From positions 1-8,204 of the forward strand of contig CAAGEF010000165.1 in assembly GCA_900768805.1 (NCBI GenBank): a stretch of 8,204 nucleotides of DNA, written 5' to 3'. The notes beneath the pieces were generated by a model. The model was not told where the DNA came from, made no database searches, and worked only from the letters and a program-made list of their open reading frames with translations. Position numbers and translations under genes: made by a program. This stretch comes from Clostridia bacterium. Lineage in GTDB: Bacteria; Bacillota; Clostridia; TANB77; CAG-508. Below, one piece after another: positions 1 through 6,809 of the stretch (position 1 is its first letter; each line of letters opens with the position of its first letter).

Positions 1-1
1 A

Positions 2-556
2 ATGTTTGGAACATCATCAAAGGCAGGGCAAGGTTTTGAATATAAAATTGACGAGGTTAATGAAACTGATAATTGGCATCCAGAGAACAAAGATGCAAAT
101 GATATTGGTGGTTTTAATTTTTCAGTAGAAGAAAAAATATTGAGATGGTTAATAAGAGGAGATACTCTTTATGATGTTATTATACCAAGAGGAGCGGAAG
201 TTTATGATTGTGAGAGTCAATCTGCACCTCATGGAGTATTTCGAGCAAATAAAATTATAGTAACTAATCCAAGACCAGTAACGGATGAAACTGCGATGTA
301 TTTTTATAGAAAATCTATATTGCCAGAAAAAAGTTATTATAAGGCAATGGCTGGATGTAGTATAAGAGGTTATATAAAAACTGCTATGCAGATTTTTAAT
401 GATAAAATAAAAAAAGAAAATGTAGATATTGCATTTAAGGAGTTTAAAGATTTTTTAATACCAAATGATAAAAATGAGTTTAGTGAAGAATATTTAGGAG
501 AAAATACAAAAAAGATATATAATATGTTTTTAGATTTAAAAAATAAAAATAACTAA
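2..556 (+). CDS. Uncharacterised protein, probably 5'-truncated by the window edge
   Basis: I do not recognise this family. The open frame is 184 codons from an ATG at base 2, but there is no upstream sequence in which to see a ribosome binding site, so the true start may lie outside the window. The protein looks soluble: no signal peptide or membrane segment. Residues about 36-68 (GGFNFS, an EKILRWLIRGD stretch, then YDVIIPRGAEV) and 78-90 (HGVFRANKIIVTNP) look like conserved core strands. The layout recalls phage-type 'GFH/YxVxxP' domains of the DUF7666 sort, but that is only a loose impression. The C-terminal part (about 110-184) is charged and helical, ending in a Lys/Asn-rich tail. It lies about 190 bases upstream of the NUDIX-PurZ-like gene on the same strand; a shared role is possible but not shown. 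Confidence 0.7.
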   Translation: MFGTSSKAGQGFEYKIDEVNETDNWHPENKDANDIGGFNFSVEEKILRWLIRGDTLYDVIIPRGAEVYDCESQSAPHGVFRANKIIVTNPRPVTDETAMYFYRKSILPEKSYYKAMAGCSIRGYIKTAMQIFNDKIKKENVDIAFKEFKDFLIPNDKNEFSEEYLGENTKKIYNMFLDLKNKNN

Positions 557-733
557 AATTTTTTAGTAATATGAGATTAATAAAATTAAATATTGATAAG
601 TGTTGAAAATTGAGGAAATACTCTGTTTAAAAAACTCATATTTAATTCTGAAATTGATTTTAGTAAAAAGCATAATAGTGATATAGTAGAAAGTATTTAT
701 AGATAATTTATAAAGTATATAAAAAATGAAAGC

Positions 734-746
734 AGGTGAAAAAGTG
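734..746 (+). promoter_or_regulatory. Ribosome binding site fixing a GTG start for the NUDIX-PurZ gene
   Basis: AGGTGA at 734-739 lies at normal distance from GTG at 744-746. The longer frame opens with ATG at 726, but only A/T sequence with no Shine-Dalgarno match precedes that ATG, and the AGGTGA would then be inside the gene. Starting at 744 gives a protein beginning (M)KRLETTLCLL, which is how MTH1-like NUDIX proteins usually begin. Confidence 0.75.
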
Positions 747-2279
747 AAGAGATTAGAAACAACACTTTGTTTATTAAAAAGAGATAATGAAATATTATTG
801 GCTATGAAAAAGAGGGGGTTTGGTGAAGGAAAATACAATGGTGTTGGTGGTAAAATAGAAAAAAATGAAACACCAGAAGAAGCAATGATAAGAGAAACAC
901 AAGAAGAAATAAATGTCACACCCCTTAAATATGAAAAAGTTGGATTGATAGAATTTGATGAATATTATAAAGAAAAAAAACAAAATCTGGTTTTTCACTT
1001 GTATATTATATATGATTGGGAAGGAATTCCTTGTGAAAGTGACGAAATGAATCCAAAATGGTTTAGTATAGATAGCATTCCATATGATAAAATGTTTCCA
1101 GATGATAAATATTGGTTACCACTAATTTTAGAAGGTAAAAAAATAAGAGCGTATTTTGAATTTGATGAAAATTGGAATTTACTATCCAAAAATATATATG
1201 ATTTAAATAAAAATTTAACAATTGTACTAGATGGACAAGCAGGTAGTTGTGGAAAAGGGAAAATTTGTGGTTATTTAGCTAAAAAAGATAACTTTGTAAT
1301 TTCTACTAATAATTGGTCAAGTAATGCAGGACATACATATGTAAGTGATGATGGAAAAAAAGTAATTGTTAGTCATTTACCAATAGCTTTAATAAATCCT
1401 AAAATAAAATTAGTAATAAATGCTGGTGCAATTATAACCCCTGAAATTTTATTTGATGAAATTAATAAATATAAAGATTTGATTGGAAATAGAAAAATTT
1501 ATATAGATTCTAGGGCTATGATTATTCAAGAAAAACATAGAGAAATAGAAAAAAGCAATATTAAAAGCGGATCCACTTTTAAAGGTTGTGGTGCTGCATA
1601 TGCAGATAAAATAATGAGAAAACAAGATGTTATATTGGCAAAAGAATATTTTGAATCTATAAATAATGAATTTAAAGATATAATTGAAATAGCAGATACA
1701 GCATTATTATTAAATCAAACTGTGGATGACATTTTAATTGAAGGAGCACAAGGTCAGGATTTAGATATCAATCATGGATTAGAATATCCAAATGTGACAA
1801 GTAGAATGTGTAGTGCCAGTCAATTAATCGCAGATGCTGGATGTAGCCCATTTAAAGTAAAAGATATTTATATGATTATAAGACCTTATCCAATAAGAAT
1901 AAGTAATAAAACTGAAATTGGTGATATATATAGTGGAGATTATGCTGATAGCAAAGAGATTACTTGGGATGAAGTGGCTAAAAGATGTGGGTATGATGAT
2001 ATTTTAGAAGAATACACTACTGTTACTAAAAAGAAAAGAAGAGTTTTTGAAATGAGTTGGAGTAGATTAAAATATAATGTTATGATAAATAAACCAACTC
2101 AAATAGTTCTTAATTTTGCTCAGTATATTGATTGGAATGCATATAAATGCAGAGATTATAAAAGGTTACCTATAAAAGTAAAAGAATTTATTACTAAAAT
2201 TGAAGAAGAGACACATGTTCCAGTTACAATAATTGGTACAGGTGAGAGTGAATCTGATATTATTGATTTGAGAAAATAA
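744..2279 (+). CDS. Fusion of MTH1-like NUDIX hydrolase and PurZ/PurA-like succinoaminodeoxyadenylate synthetase
   Basis: Numbering is from the GTG start (511 aa). Residues 1-150 form an MTH1-type NUDIX domain: MKKRGFG (21-27), a NUDIX box from G36 to V58 with the RExxEE core and Asn for the last Gly, ESDEM (98-102), and PDDxYW (119-124), whose Asp pair contacts the purine in MTH1. Residues about 158-511 form an adenylosuccinate synthetase fold of PurZ/archaeal-PurA length (about 350 aa, versus about 430 in bacterial PurA). It has a phosphate loop GQAGSCGKGK (164-173), NAGH with the catalytic His (194-197), GST (276-278), EGAQGQDLDI (333-342), an aspartate loop TTVTKKKRR (425-433) and a C-terminal TGESES. 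S168 occupies the place of PurA's catalytic Asp13, and the guanine-reading TKLD of PurA is replaced by LNFAQYID. Both changes suit a PurZ-type enzyme using dGMP and perhaps ATP. I infer that the NUDIX part makes dGMP from dGTP for the second domain. A divergent PurA with another substrate remains possible. Cytosolic. Confidence 0.88.
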   Translation: MKRLETTLCLLKRDNEILLAMKKRGFGEGKYNGVGGKIEKNETPEEAMIRETQEEINVTPLKYEKVGLIEFDEYYKEKKQNLVFHLYIIYDWEGIPCESDEMNPKWFSIDSIPYDKMFPDDKYWLPLILEGKKIRAYFEFDENWNLLSKNIYDLNKNLTIVLDGQAGSCGKGKICGYLAKKDNFVISTNNWSSNAGHTYVSDDGKKVIVSHLPIALINPKIKLVINAGAIITPEILFDEINKYKDLIGNRKIYIDSRAMIIQEKHREIEKSNIKSGSTFKGCGAAYADKIMRKQDVILAKEYFESINNEFKDIIEIADTALLLNQTVDDILIEGAQGQDLDINHGLEYPNVTSRMCSASQLIADAGCSPFKVKDIYMIIRPYPIRISNKTEIGDIYSGDYADSKEITWDEVAKRCGYDDILEEYTTVTKKKRRVFEMSWSRLKYNVMINKPTQIVLNFAQYIDWNAYKCRDYKRLPIKVKEFITKIEEETHVPVTIIGTGESESDIIDLRK

Positions 2280-2326
2280 GTTTTAATAATAATTAAGGAA
2301 GTGATAAGATGCAAGAAAATAAAACA

Positions 2327-2350
2327 AACATTAACTGGTATAAACCGACT
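2327..2350 (+). other. Predicted attL (left junction of the element)
   Basis: The last rbgA-derived codons (AAC ATT AAC TGG) run into element DNA at TGGT (2336-2339). The same TGGT, in the equivalent codons, occurs at the right junction (6844-6847). The crossover dinucleotide would be GG or GT within it. Confidence 0.5.
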
Positions 2351-2475
2351 TTAATTAACTTCCACATAAAACCTTATTTTATAAGACTTTTTATTTAATT
2401 TCTTTTTACATTTTCGAGTACAAAAATAGTAAGAAAATTCAAAAAAAAATAGGTAATACCGACTTATATTAACTT
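2342..2475 (+). repeat. Imperfect direct repeat at the left end of the element
   Basis: Copies at 2342-2361 and 2456-2475 match at 17 of 20 positions (core ACCGACTT, then ATTAACTT). Both are preceded by GGTA (2337-2340 and 2452-2455), that is, by the inferred crossover core; the GGTA-to-ACCG spacing differs by one base. The second copy therefore looks like a second attachment half-site rather than a random repeat. It could be a recombinase binding site or the scar of a related element. Confidence 0.55.
2373..2394 (+). terminator. Possible weak hairpin terminator
   Basis: CTTAT and ATAAG flank a TTT loop (2373-2385) and are followed by a short T run (2388-2392). The stem is only five A/T-rich pairs, extended by an imperfect AAAA/TTTT outer part. 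It could end transcription coming from the NUDIX-PurZ gene, but the prediction is weak. Confidence 0.25.
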
Positions 2476-2529
2476 TTTTTAAAAATATAATTGTATATAA
2501 GAAAAATTAAAAAATATTGTAAATCAATT

Positions 2530-2559
2530 TTGTAATGGATCCATAAAGAAACCTATTAT
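2530..2559 (+). promoter_or_regulatory. Predicted promoter of the element operon, with a palindrome in the spacer
   Basis: TTGTAA (2530-2535) and TATTAT (2554-2559) are separated by 18 bases, a plausible sigma-A promoter about 45 bases before the ATPase start. A perfect 10-base palindrome, ATGGATCCAT (2535-2544), sits at the -35/spacer border, where a repressor could block polymerase. The surroundings are very AT-rich, so other -10 boxes are possible. Confidence 0.45.
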
Positions 2560-2604
2560 GTAATAATAATATAAAAAGATGAGATAAAAAATCAGGAGGT
2601 AAAT

Positions 2605-4548
2605 ATGTCAAATATAAAAATAAAATTTAAACAAGAATATAAAAGTTTTAAGAAAGATTCTGAATATGAATTTGAAGGTAGATTAAATATTTTATCTGGA
2701 ATAAATGGCGCGGGAAAAAGTCAATTATTAGATTGCATTAAGAACGATATAACAGATGTTTATATAGATGGGATTAAAATATTAAATCGAAATATTGCAA
2801 AATATAGTTTTAGAGATAATATTTCTTTACCTTCTTTTGGTTCATATGATTACAATATAACAAGACAATATAATAGTTGTATAATTAATATTTATAGAAA
2901 TTATATTTCTTTGTATAATCAATATAATCAACACAAACAAAATGGTTCTCGATTTTTTGAAATGAATTATGGATTGCCAAATGATGTATCATTTGATTCT
3001 TTTCTAGAAAAAGTTATTAATGCTTCAATTAACATTAAACAAGGTAATAGCAATATCGGAAGACAAGTTTCTATGCATTCAATTTTACAAATAATAGAAT
3101 ATGTAAAAAACACTTATCAAGAAGATTTTTTAGAATTAACTGATGAACAAATTTTAGGATGTATACCTAGCAATTTTATCATTAAGTTGGATGGCGAAGA
3201 AATTGATGGTATTACTAGAATATTTACTGATGCAGCTAGATTAAGAGTTTTAGAGCAAGCTAATTGTGGGAAAAAAGGGGTAAAATTTGATAATGATGCG
3301 TGGTTAAAATCAGCACCTTGGACAGAAATAAATAATTTATTTGAAAAATTAAATTTTAATTATCGTTTTTCAAATGATTATGAATATGATATTCCAAATT
3401 TAAAAGAAGAACCAAAATTATTTGCTTTTGAAAACAATCAAATTAATAAAAGAAAAGTCAGAGAAATTAATGATTTAAGTGATGGTGAGAAAGCAATACT
3501 AAAATTAGTAGTATCAACATATGATAGAAAAGAAGATAATGCAACAAAAATTTTGTTATTAGATGAATATGATGCAACTTTAAATCCTTCTTTAATAAAT
3601 GATTTTTATATAACAATACAAGAATATTATTTAGAAAAAGGGATAACCGTGTTGTTATCAACTCATTCTCCTATAACTATTGCTATGGCACCAGAAGATA
3701 CTAAATATTATGAAATATTTAGACAAGTAGAAAATTCTCCTATAATTAAAGAAGTATCAAGAGAAGAATATAAAGAATTAGAAATGATTCAATCATATTA
3801 TGAAAAAATTAAAAATCCATCCAAAAGACTGAAAGAATTAGAGGGAGAAAACCAGAAACTTAAAGAAAAAATAAATTCTATGACAATTCCTCTAGTAATA
3901 ACAGAAGGAAAAACAGATTGGAAGCATATAAAAAATGCTAAAAATAAACTAAATATTAATGAACAATATGATTTTTTTGAAACAACTAATGATATGGGAG
4001 ATTCAGCAATATTAAATATGCTTAAAGCACAGTCTCAAATTAGTAATACTAACAAAAGGATATTTATATTTGACAATGATAATAAAGCTATAATTAAGGA
4101 TGTTTCTGAAGAAGGTAAAAAATATAAAAAATGGGGCAATAATGTATTTTCTTTTGTAATACCTAAACCTAATATTAGACAAAATGAAGATAGTATATCA
4201 ATTGAACATTATTATACAGATGATGTGCTAAAAAAAGAAATTGTTTGTGAAGGAGGTATTACTAGAAGAATATACTGTGGTAACGATTTTTTTAAAAATG
4301 GAAATAGTAAAGATTTAACTAAAAGATGCAACAAGAAAAATGTATGTGGTGACACAGTTATAAGAGTTTTATCTGGATCGTCAGAGGAAAAAGTATTTGA
4401 TATAACTGAAGAAGAAAATAATGGTGTAAATTACGCATTGTCTAAAGATGATTTCTTCGAAAAAATTATAAAAACTGACAACAATATAGATTTAACAAGT
4501 TTTAATCTTATTTTAGATATTATTAAAGAAATAATAGAAGAAAATTAG
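2605..4548 (+). CDS. AAA/ABC-type ATPase fused to a TOPRIM-like domain, candidate defence nuclease (OLD/PARIS-like)
   Basis: This is a 647-aa cytosolic protein with a textbook start: AGGAGGT (2594-2600) five bases before ATG. The ATPase half has Walker A GINGAGKS (32-39), an ABC-like signature LSDGEKA (291-297), Walker B ILLLDE (316-321) and a STHSP switch (352-356), with a large helical insert between Walker A and the signature. A short charged coiled coil (about 405-424) leads to a TOPRIM-like domain: VITEGKTD (431-438) with E434 and D438, then FIFDND (487-492) with the D-x-D pair D490/D492, and IEHYY (533-537). Cys575 and Cys581 form a CxxxxxC that might bind metal. The architecture resembles OLD-family nucleases and fused AriA-AriB of PARIS, both anti-phage systems. 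No GajB helicase or separate AriB follows, so it would act alone or with RhuM. It is the first gene of the element operon, 12 bases before the recombinase. Defence is inferred; DNA repair is an alternative. Confidence 0.85.
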   Translation: MSNIKIKFKQEYKSFKKDSEYEFEGRLNILSGINGAGKSQLLDCIKNDITDVYIDGIKILNRNIAKYSFRDNISLPSFGSYDYNITRQYNSCIINIYRNYISLYNQYNQHKQNGSRFFEMNYGLPNDVSFDSFLEKVINASINIKQGNSNIGRQVSMHSILQIIEYVKNTYQEDFLELTDEQILGCIPSNFIIKLDGEEIDGITRIFTDAARLRVLEQANCGKKGVKFDNDAWLKSAPWTEINNLFEKLNFNYRFSNDYEYDIPNLKEEPKLFAFENNQINKRKVREINDLSDGEKAILKLVVSTYDRKEDNATKILLLDEYDATLNPSLINDFYITIQEYYLEKGITVLLSTHSPITIAMAPEDTKYYEIFRQVENSPIIKEVSREEYKELEMIQSYYEKIKNPSKRLKELEGENQKLKEKINSMTIPLVITEGKTDWKHIKNAKNKLNINEQYDFFETTNDMGDSAILNMLKAQSQISNTNKRIFIFDNDNKAIIKDVSEEGKKYKKWGNNVFSFVIPKPNIRQNEDSISIEHYYTDDVLKKEIVCEGGITRRIYCGNDFFKNGNSKDLTKRCNKKNVCGDTVIRVLSGSSEEKVFDITEEENNGVNYALSKDDFFEKIIKTDNNIDLTSFNLILDIIKEIIEEN

Positions 4549-4560
4549 AGGCAAAAAAAG

Positions 4561-5757
4561 ATGGATTATTTTAAAGTAGCAGCATATCTTCGTTTATCAA
4601 AAGAAGAATATAATAATGAAAAAGAATCTAATAGTATAACTAATCAAAGACAAATTATAGATAATTATTTAAAAGAACATAAAGAATATAGATTAGTTGA
4701 TTATTACATAGATGATGGATATTCTGGTACCAATTTTGATAGACCAGAATTTGAAAGAATGCTAGAAGACATTAAAAATAAAAAAATAGATGTAATAATT
4801 ATAAAAGATTTATCAAGACTTGGTAGGAATTATATTGAAACTGGTAATTTTGTAGAAGTAGTATTTCCTGGTATGGGAGTATCCGTAATTTCAGTAGATG
4901 AAAAGTATGAAATTGATTTATCTGATTACTATGGTAGTGATTATGTACCATTAAGGAATTTATTTAATGATATGTATGCAAAAGATATATCAAAGAAAGT
5001 AAGAAGTTCTTTAATTGTTAAGAAACATAATGGTGAGTTTATTGGTAAATTGGCACCTTACGGATATATAAAAGATCCAAAAGATAAACATAAATTCTTA
5101 ATTGATAAAAATGTATCAAATATTATTATAAAAATATTTGATATGGTACTTAATGGAAAAAGTAGAAAAGAAGTTGCTAACTATTTAAATAAAAAAGAAA
5201 TATTAACTCCAGGTGAGTACTTACAAATTAATACAAATAAAGATGTAACAGTAATTAAAAAATGGAATCCTGAAATGGTAAATAAAATATTAAGAAATGA
5301 AAATTATACAGGAACATTATTTCAAGGTAAAAAAAGAAAGCTAAATTATAGAGTTAATAAAAAAATAAATATTGATAAAGAAAATTGGATTGTTACTGTA
5401 AATCATCACGAAGCAATTATAAGTAAAGAAAAATTCGATAAAGTGCAAGATATTTTAGATAGACAAGCTAAAGTAAATAAAGACGGAAGTATAAATTTTT
5501 TGTCAGGATTTTTAAAATGTAAATGTTGTAATAATGGAATGATAAAAAGAAAATCAAAGGATAAGGTATATTACTATTGTTCTAACTACTATAGAAATAA
5601 AACTTGTGAAAATAATAAATCGATTAGCGAAAGTCAATTAATTGAAATTATAAATGAAAAATTAAATTTAACAGATATTACTAGATTAGAATTAGAAAAT
5701 AAAGTAAAATATATTTATATTGATAAAGATAAAAATGTTAAAATTGATTTTAAATAG
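4561..5757 (+). CDS. Serine recombinase (resolvase/invertase N-domain, recombinase and zinc-ribbon domains)
   Basis: This 398-aa enzyme is the likely integrase of the element; it breaks and rejoins DNA through a phosphoserine link. The catalytic domain has AAYLRLS with nucleophile Ser13 and Arg11, YSGTNFDRPEF (54-64) and the active-site DLSRLGRN (83-90, with Arg86 and Arg89). A recombinase domain follows (about 160-300: APYGY, KSRKEVANYLN, NENYTG), then a zinc ribbon with Cys320, Cys322/323, Cys340 and Cys349. Relatives such as TndX run to 500 aa or more, with a long coiled-coil insertion after the ribbon. Here the ribbon passes almost directly to the usual C-terminal strand (KVKYIYIDKDKNVKIDF), with no frame break. 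It starts 12 bases after the ATPase stop, with an AGAGG site (4547-4551), and is cotranscribed. A simple integrase role fits best; a domesticated switch recombinase cannot be excluded. Confidence 0.93.
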   Translation: MDYFKVAAYLRLSKEEYNNEKESNSITNQRQIIDNYLKEHKEYRLVDYYIDDGYSGTNFDRPEFERMLEDIKNKKIDVIIIKDLSRLGRNYIETGNFVEVVFPGMGVSVISVDEKYEIDLSDYYGSDYVPLRNLFNDMYAKDISKKVRSSLIVKKHNGEFIGKLAPYGYIKDPKDKHKFLIDKNVSNIIIKIFDMVLNGKSRKEVANYLNKKEILTPGEYLQINTNKDVTVIKKWNPEMVNKILRNENYTGTLFQGKKRKLNYRVNKKINIDKENWIVTVNHHEAIISKEKFDKVQDILDRQAKVNKDGSINFLSGFLKCKCCNNGMIKRKSKDKVYYYCSNYYRNKTCENNKSISESQLIEIINEKLNLTDITRLELENKVKYIYIDKDKNVKIDFK

Positions 5758-5780
5758 AATAACAGAAAGGAGAATAGTAT

Positions 5781-6809
5781 ATGGATGAAAAAAGTTTACA
5801 AATAACTAATCATGATTTTTTAATATATAGAGACTCAAACAATGATGTTAAGGTTAGTGTAATGTTAATAAATAATGATATATGGCTTACCCAAAATTTA
5901 ATTGCAGAATTATTTGGTGTAGGAAGAAGTACAATAACAGAACATATTAATAATATATTAAATAGTGGCGAACTTGATGAAAATAACACTGTCGGAAAAA
6001 CCGACGTTGATAATTCTAAAAAACCTGTAAAGATATATAACCTTGATATGATTATTGCAGTTGGATATAGAGTTAATTCTAAAAAAGCAACAAATTTTAG
6101 AATTTGGGCAACAAAAATATTAAAGGAATATATGATTAAAGGCGTAGTTATGGATGATGAAAGATTAAAAAATCCTAATTACATATTTGGAGAAGATTAT
6201 TTTGAAGAAACACTTGAAAGAATTAGAAATATTCGTTCAAGTGAGAGAAGGTTTTATCAAAAAATAACAGATATATATTCTTCTTGTAGTATTGATTATG
6301 ATAAAGACTCAGAAATAACAAAGGAATTTTTTAAAACTGTTCAAAATAAGTTACATTATGCAATAACAGGAAATACTGCAGCAGAAATAATATATAATAG
6401 AGTTGACTCAGAAAAAGAACATATGGGTTTAACTAATTGGAAGAATTCTCCTGATGGACCAATCTATAAATATGATGTTGATATTGCTAAAAATTATTTA
6501 AATGAGAAAGAATTAAAAGACTTAAATAGAATAGTAACAATGTATTTAGATTACGCAGAATTACAAGCAGAAAATCATAATGCAATGACGATGAAAGATT
6601 GGGTAGAAAAGCTAAATGCATTCTTACAATTTAATGGTAAAGAAATATTGCACAATGCTGGGAAAATATCTGCAAAAGTTGCACAAGAGTTAGCATATAA
6701 AGAATATGATAAATTTAAAATTAAACAAGATAAATTATATAAATCAGATTTTGATAATTTTTTAAATGAAGCTAGAATGATAGAGAATGGAAGTGAAAAT
6801 AATGAATAA
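5781..6809 (+). CDS. rhuM: RhuM-family protein
   Basis: This 342-aa soluble protein carries the RhuM signature: DIWLTQNLIAELFGVGRSTI (33-52) with a helix-turn-helix look, then EHINNILNSGEL (54-65), a variable linker (66-83), and KIYNLDMIIAVGYRVNSKKA (84-103) running into FRIWATKILKEYMIKG. The C-terminal half is helical (DYAELQAENHNAMTMKDW near 262-279). Its length is normal for the family. RhuM proteins were named from a Salmonella pathogenicity island; their biochemical role is not settled, and they recur on mobile elements, often beside restriction or other defence genes. The start is backed by AAAGGAGA (5766-5773). It lies 23 bases after the recombinase and its stop overlaps the rbgA start by 8 bases. 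It could be a DNA-binding regulator or partner of the ATPase-TOPRIM protein; that is inference from position only. Confidence 0.9.
   Translation: MDEKSLQITNHDFLIYRDSNNDVKVSVMLINNDIWLTQNLIAELFGVGRSTITEHINNILNSGELDENNTVGKTDVDNSKKPVKIYNLDMIIAVGYRVNSKKATNFRIWATKILKEYMIKGVVMDDERLKNPNYIFGEDYFEETLERIRNIRSSERRFYQKITDIYSSCSIDYDKDSEITKEFFKTVQNKLHYAITGNTAAEIIYNRVDSEKEHMGLTNWKNSPDGPIYKYDVDIAKNYLNEKELKDLNRIVTMYLDYAELQAENHNAMTMKDWVEKLNAFLQFNGKEILHNAGKISAKVAQELAYKEYDKFKIKQDKLYKSDFDNFLNEARMIENGSENNE

Larger units (their letters stand above)
2295..2398 (+). pseudogene. Displaced 5' end of rbgA (RBS, start and first codons) left of the inserted element
   Basis: A strong ribosome binding site (AAGGAAGTG, 2295-2303) precedes ATG at 2309 and a 29-codon frame ending at TAA 2396-2398. 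Its first residues, MQENKTNINWY, match the expected RbgA N-terminus: the intact rbgA downstream reads ...TSINWFPGHM. Identity stops right after the Trp codon (TGGT, 2336-2339), where the sequence becomes AT-rich noncoding DNA. I read this as the original 5' end of rbgA, cut off when an element inserted at TGGT. The rest of the frame (from about residue 11) is element DNA read by chance. The 29-aa peptide could still be translated; whether it does anything is unknown. Confidence 0.65.

Noticed and set aside
552..567. Inverted repeat ACTAAAA/TTTTAGT at the end of the first gene as a terminator
   Set aside because: The stem has one G-C pair, a two-base loop and no following T run; it is too weak and likely chance in AT-rich DNA.
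726..743. ATG at 726 as the start of the NUDIX-PurZ gene
   Set aside because: No Shine-Dalgarno precedes it and the AGGTGA at 734 fits GTG 744, which also gives the usual MTH1-like N-terminus.
563..919. Minus-strand open frame of 118 codons
   Set aside because: It lies opposite the NUDIX domain and intergenic DNA, has Phe/Ser/Ile-rich composition typical of an antisense shadow, and shows no recognisable motif.
1561..1582. 22-base near-palindrome around GGATCC
   Set aside because: It encodes the conserved IKSGSTFK part of the synthetase domain, so coding constraint explains it; no reason to call it a regulatory site.
2263..2290. Promoter TTGATT-16-AATAAT for the displaced rbgA 5' end
   Set aside because: Transcription would begin within the ribosome binding site (2295-2301), leaving no usable leader; likely chance.
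5991..6005. GTCGG-AAAAA-CCGAC hairpin
   Set aside because: It is inside the variable linker of rhuM, with no T run and no gene end nearby; not supported as a terminator.
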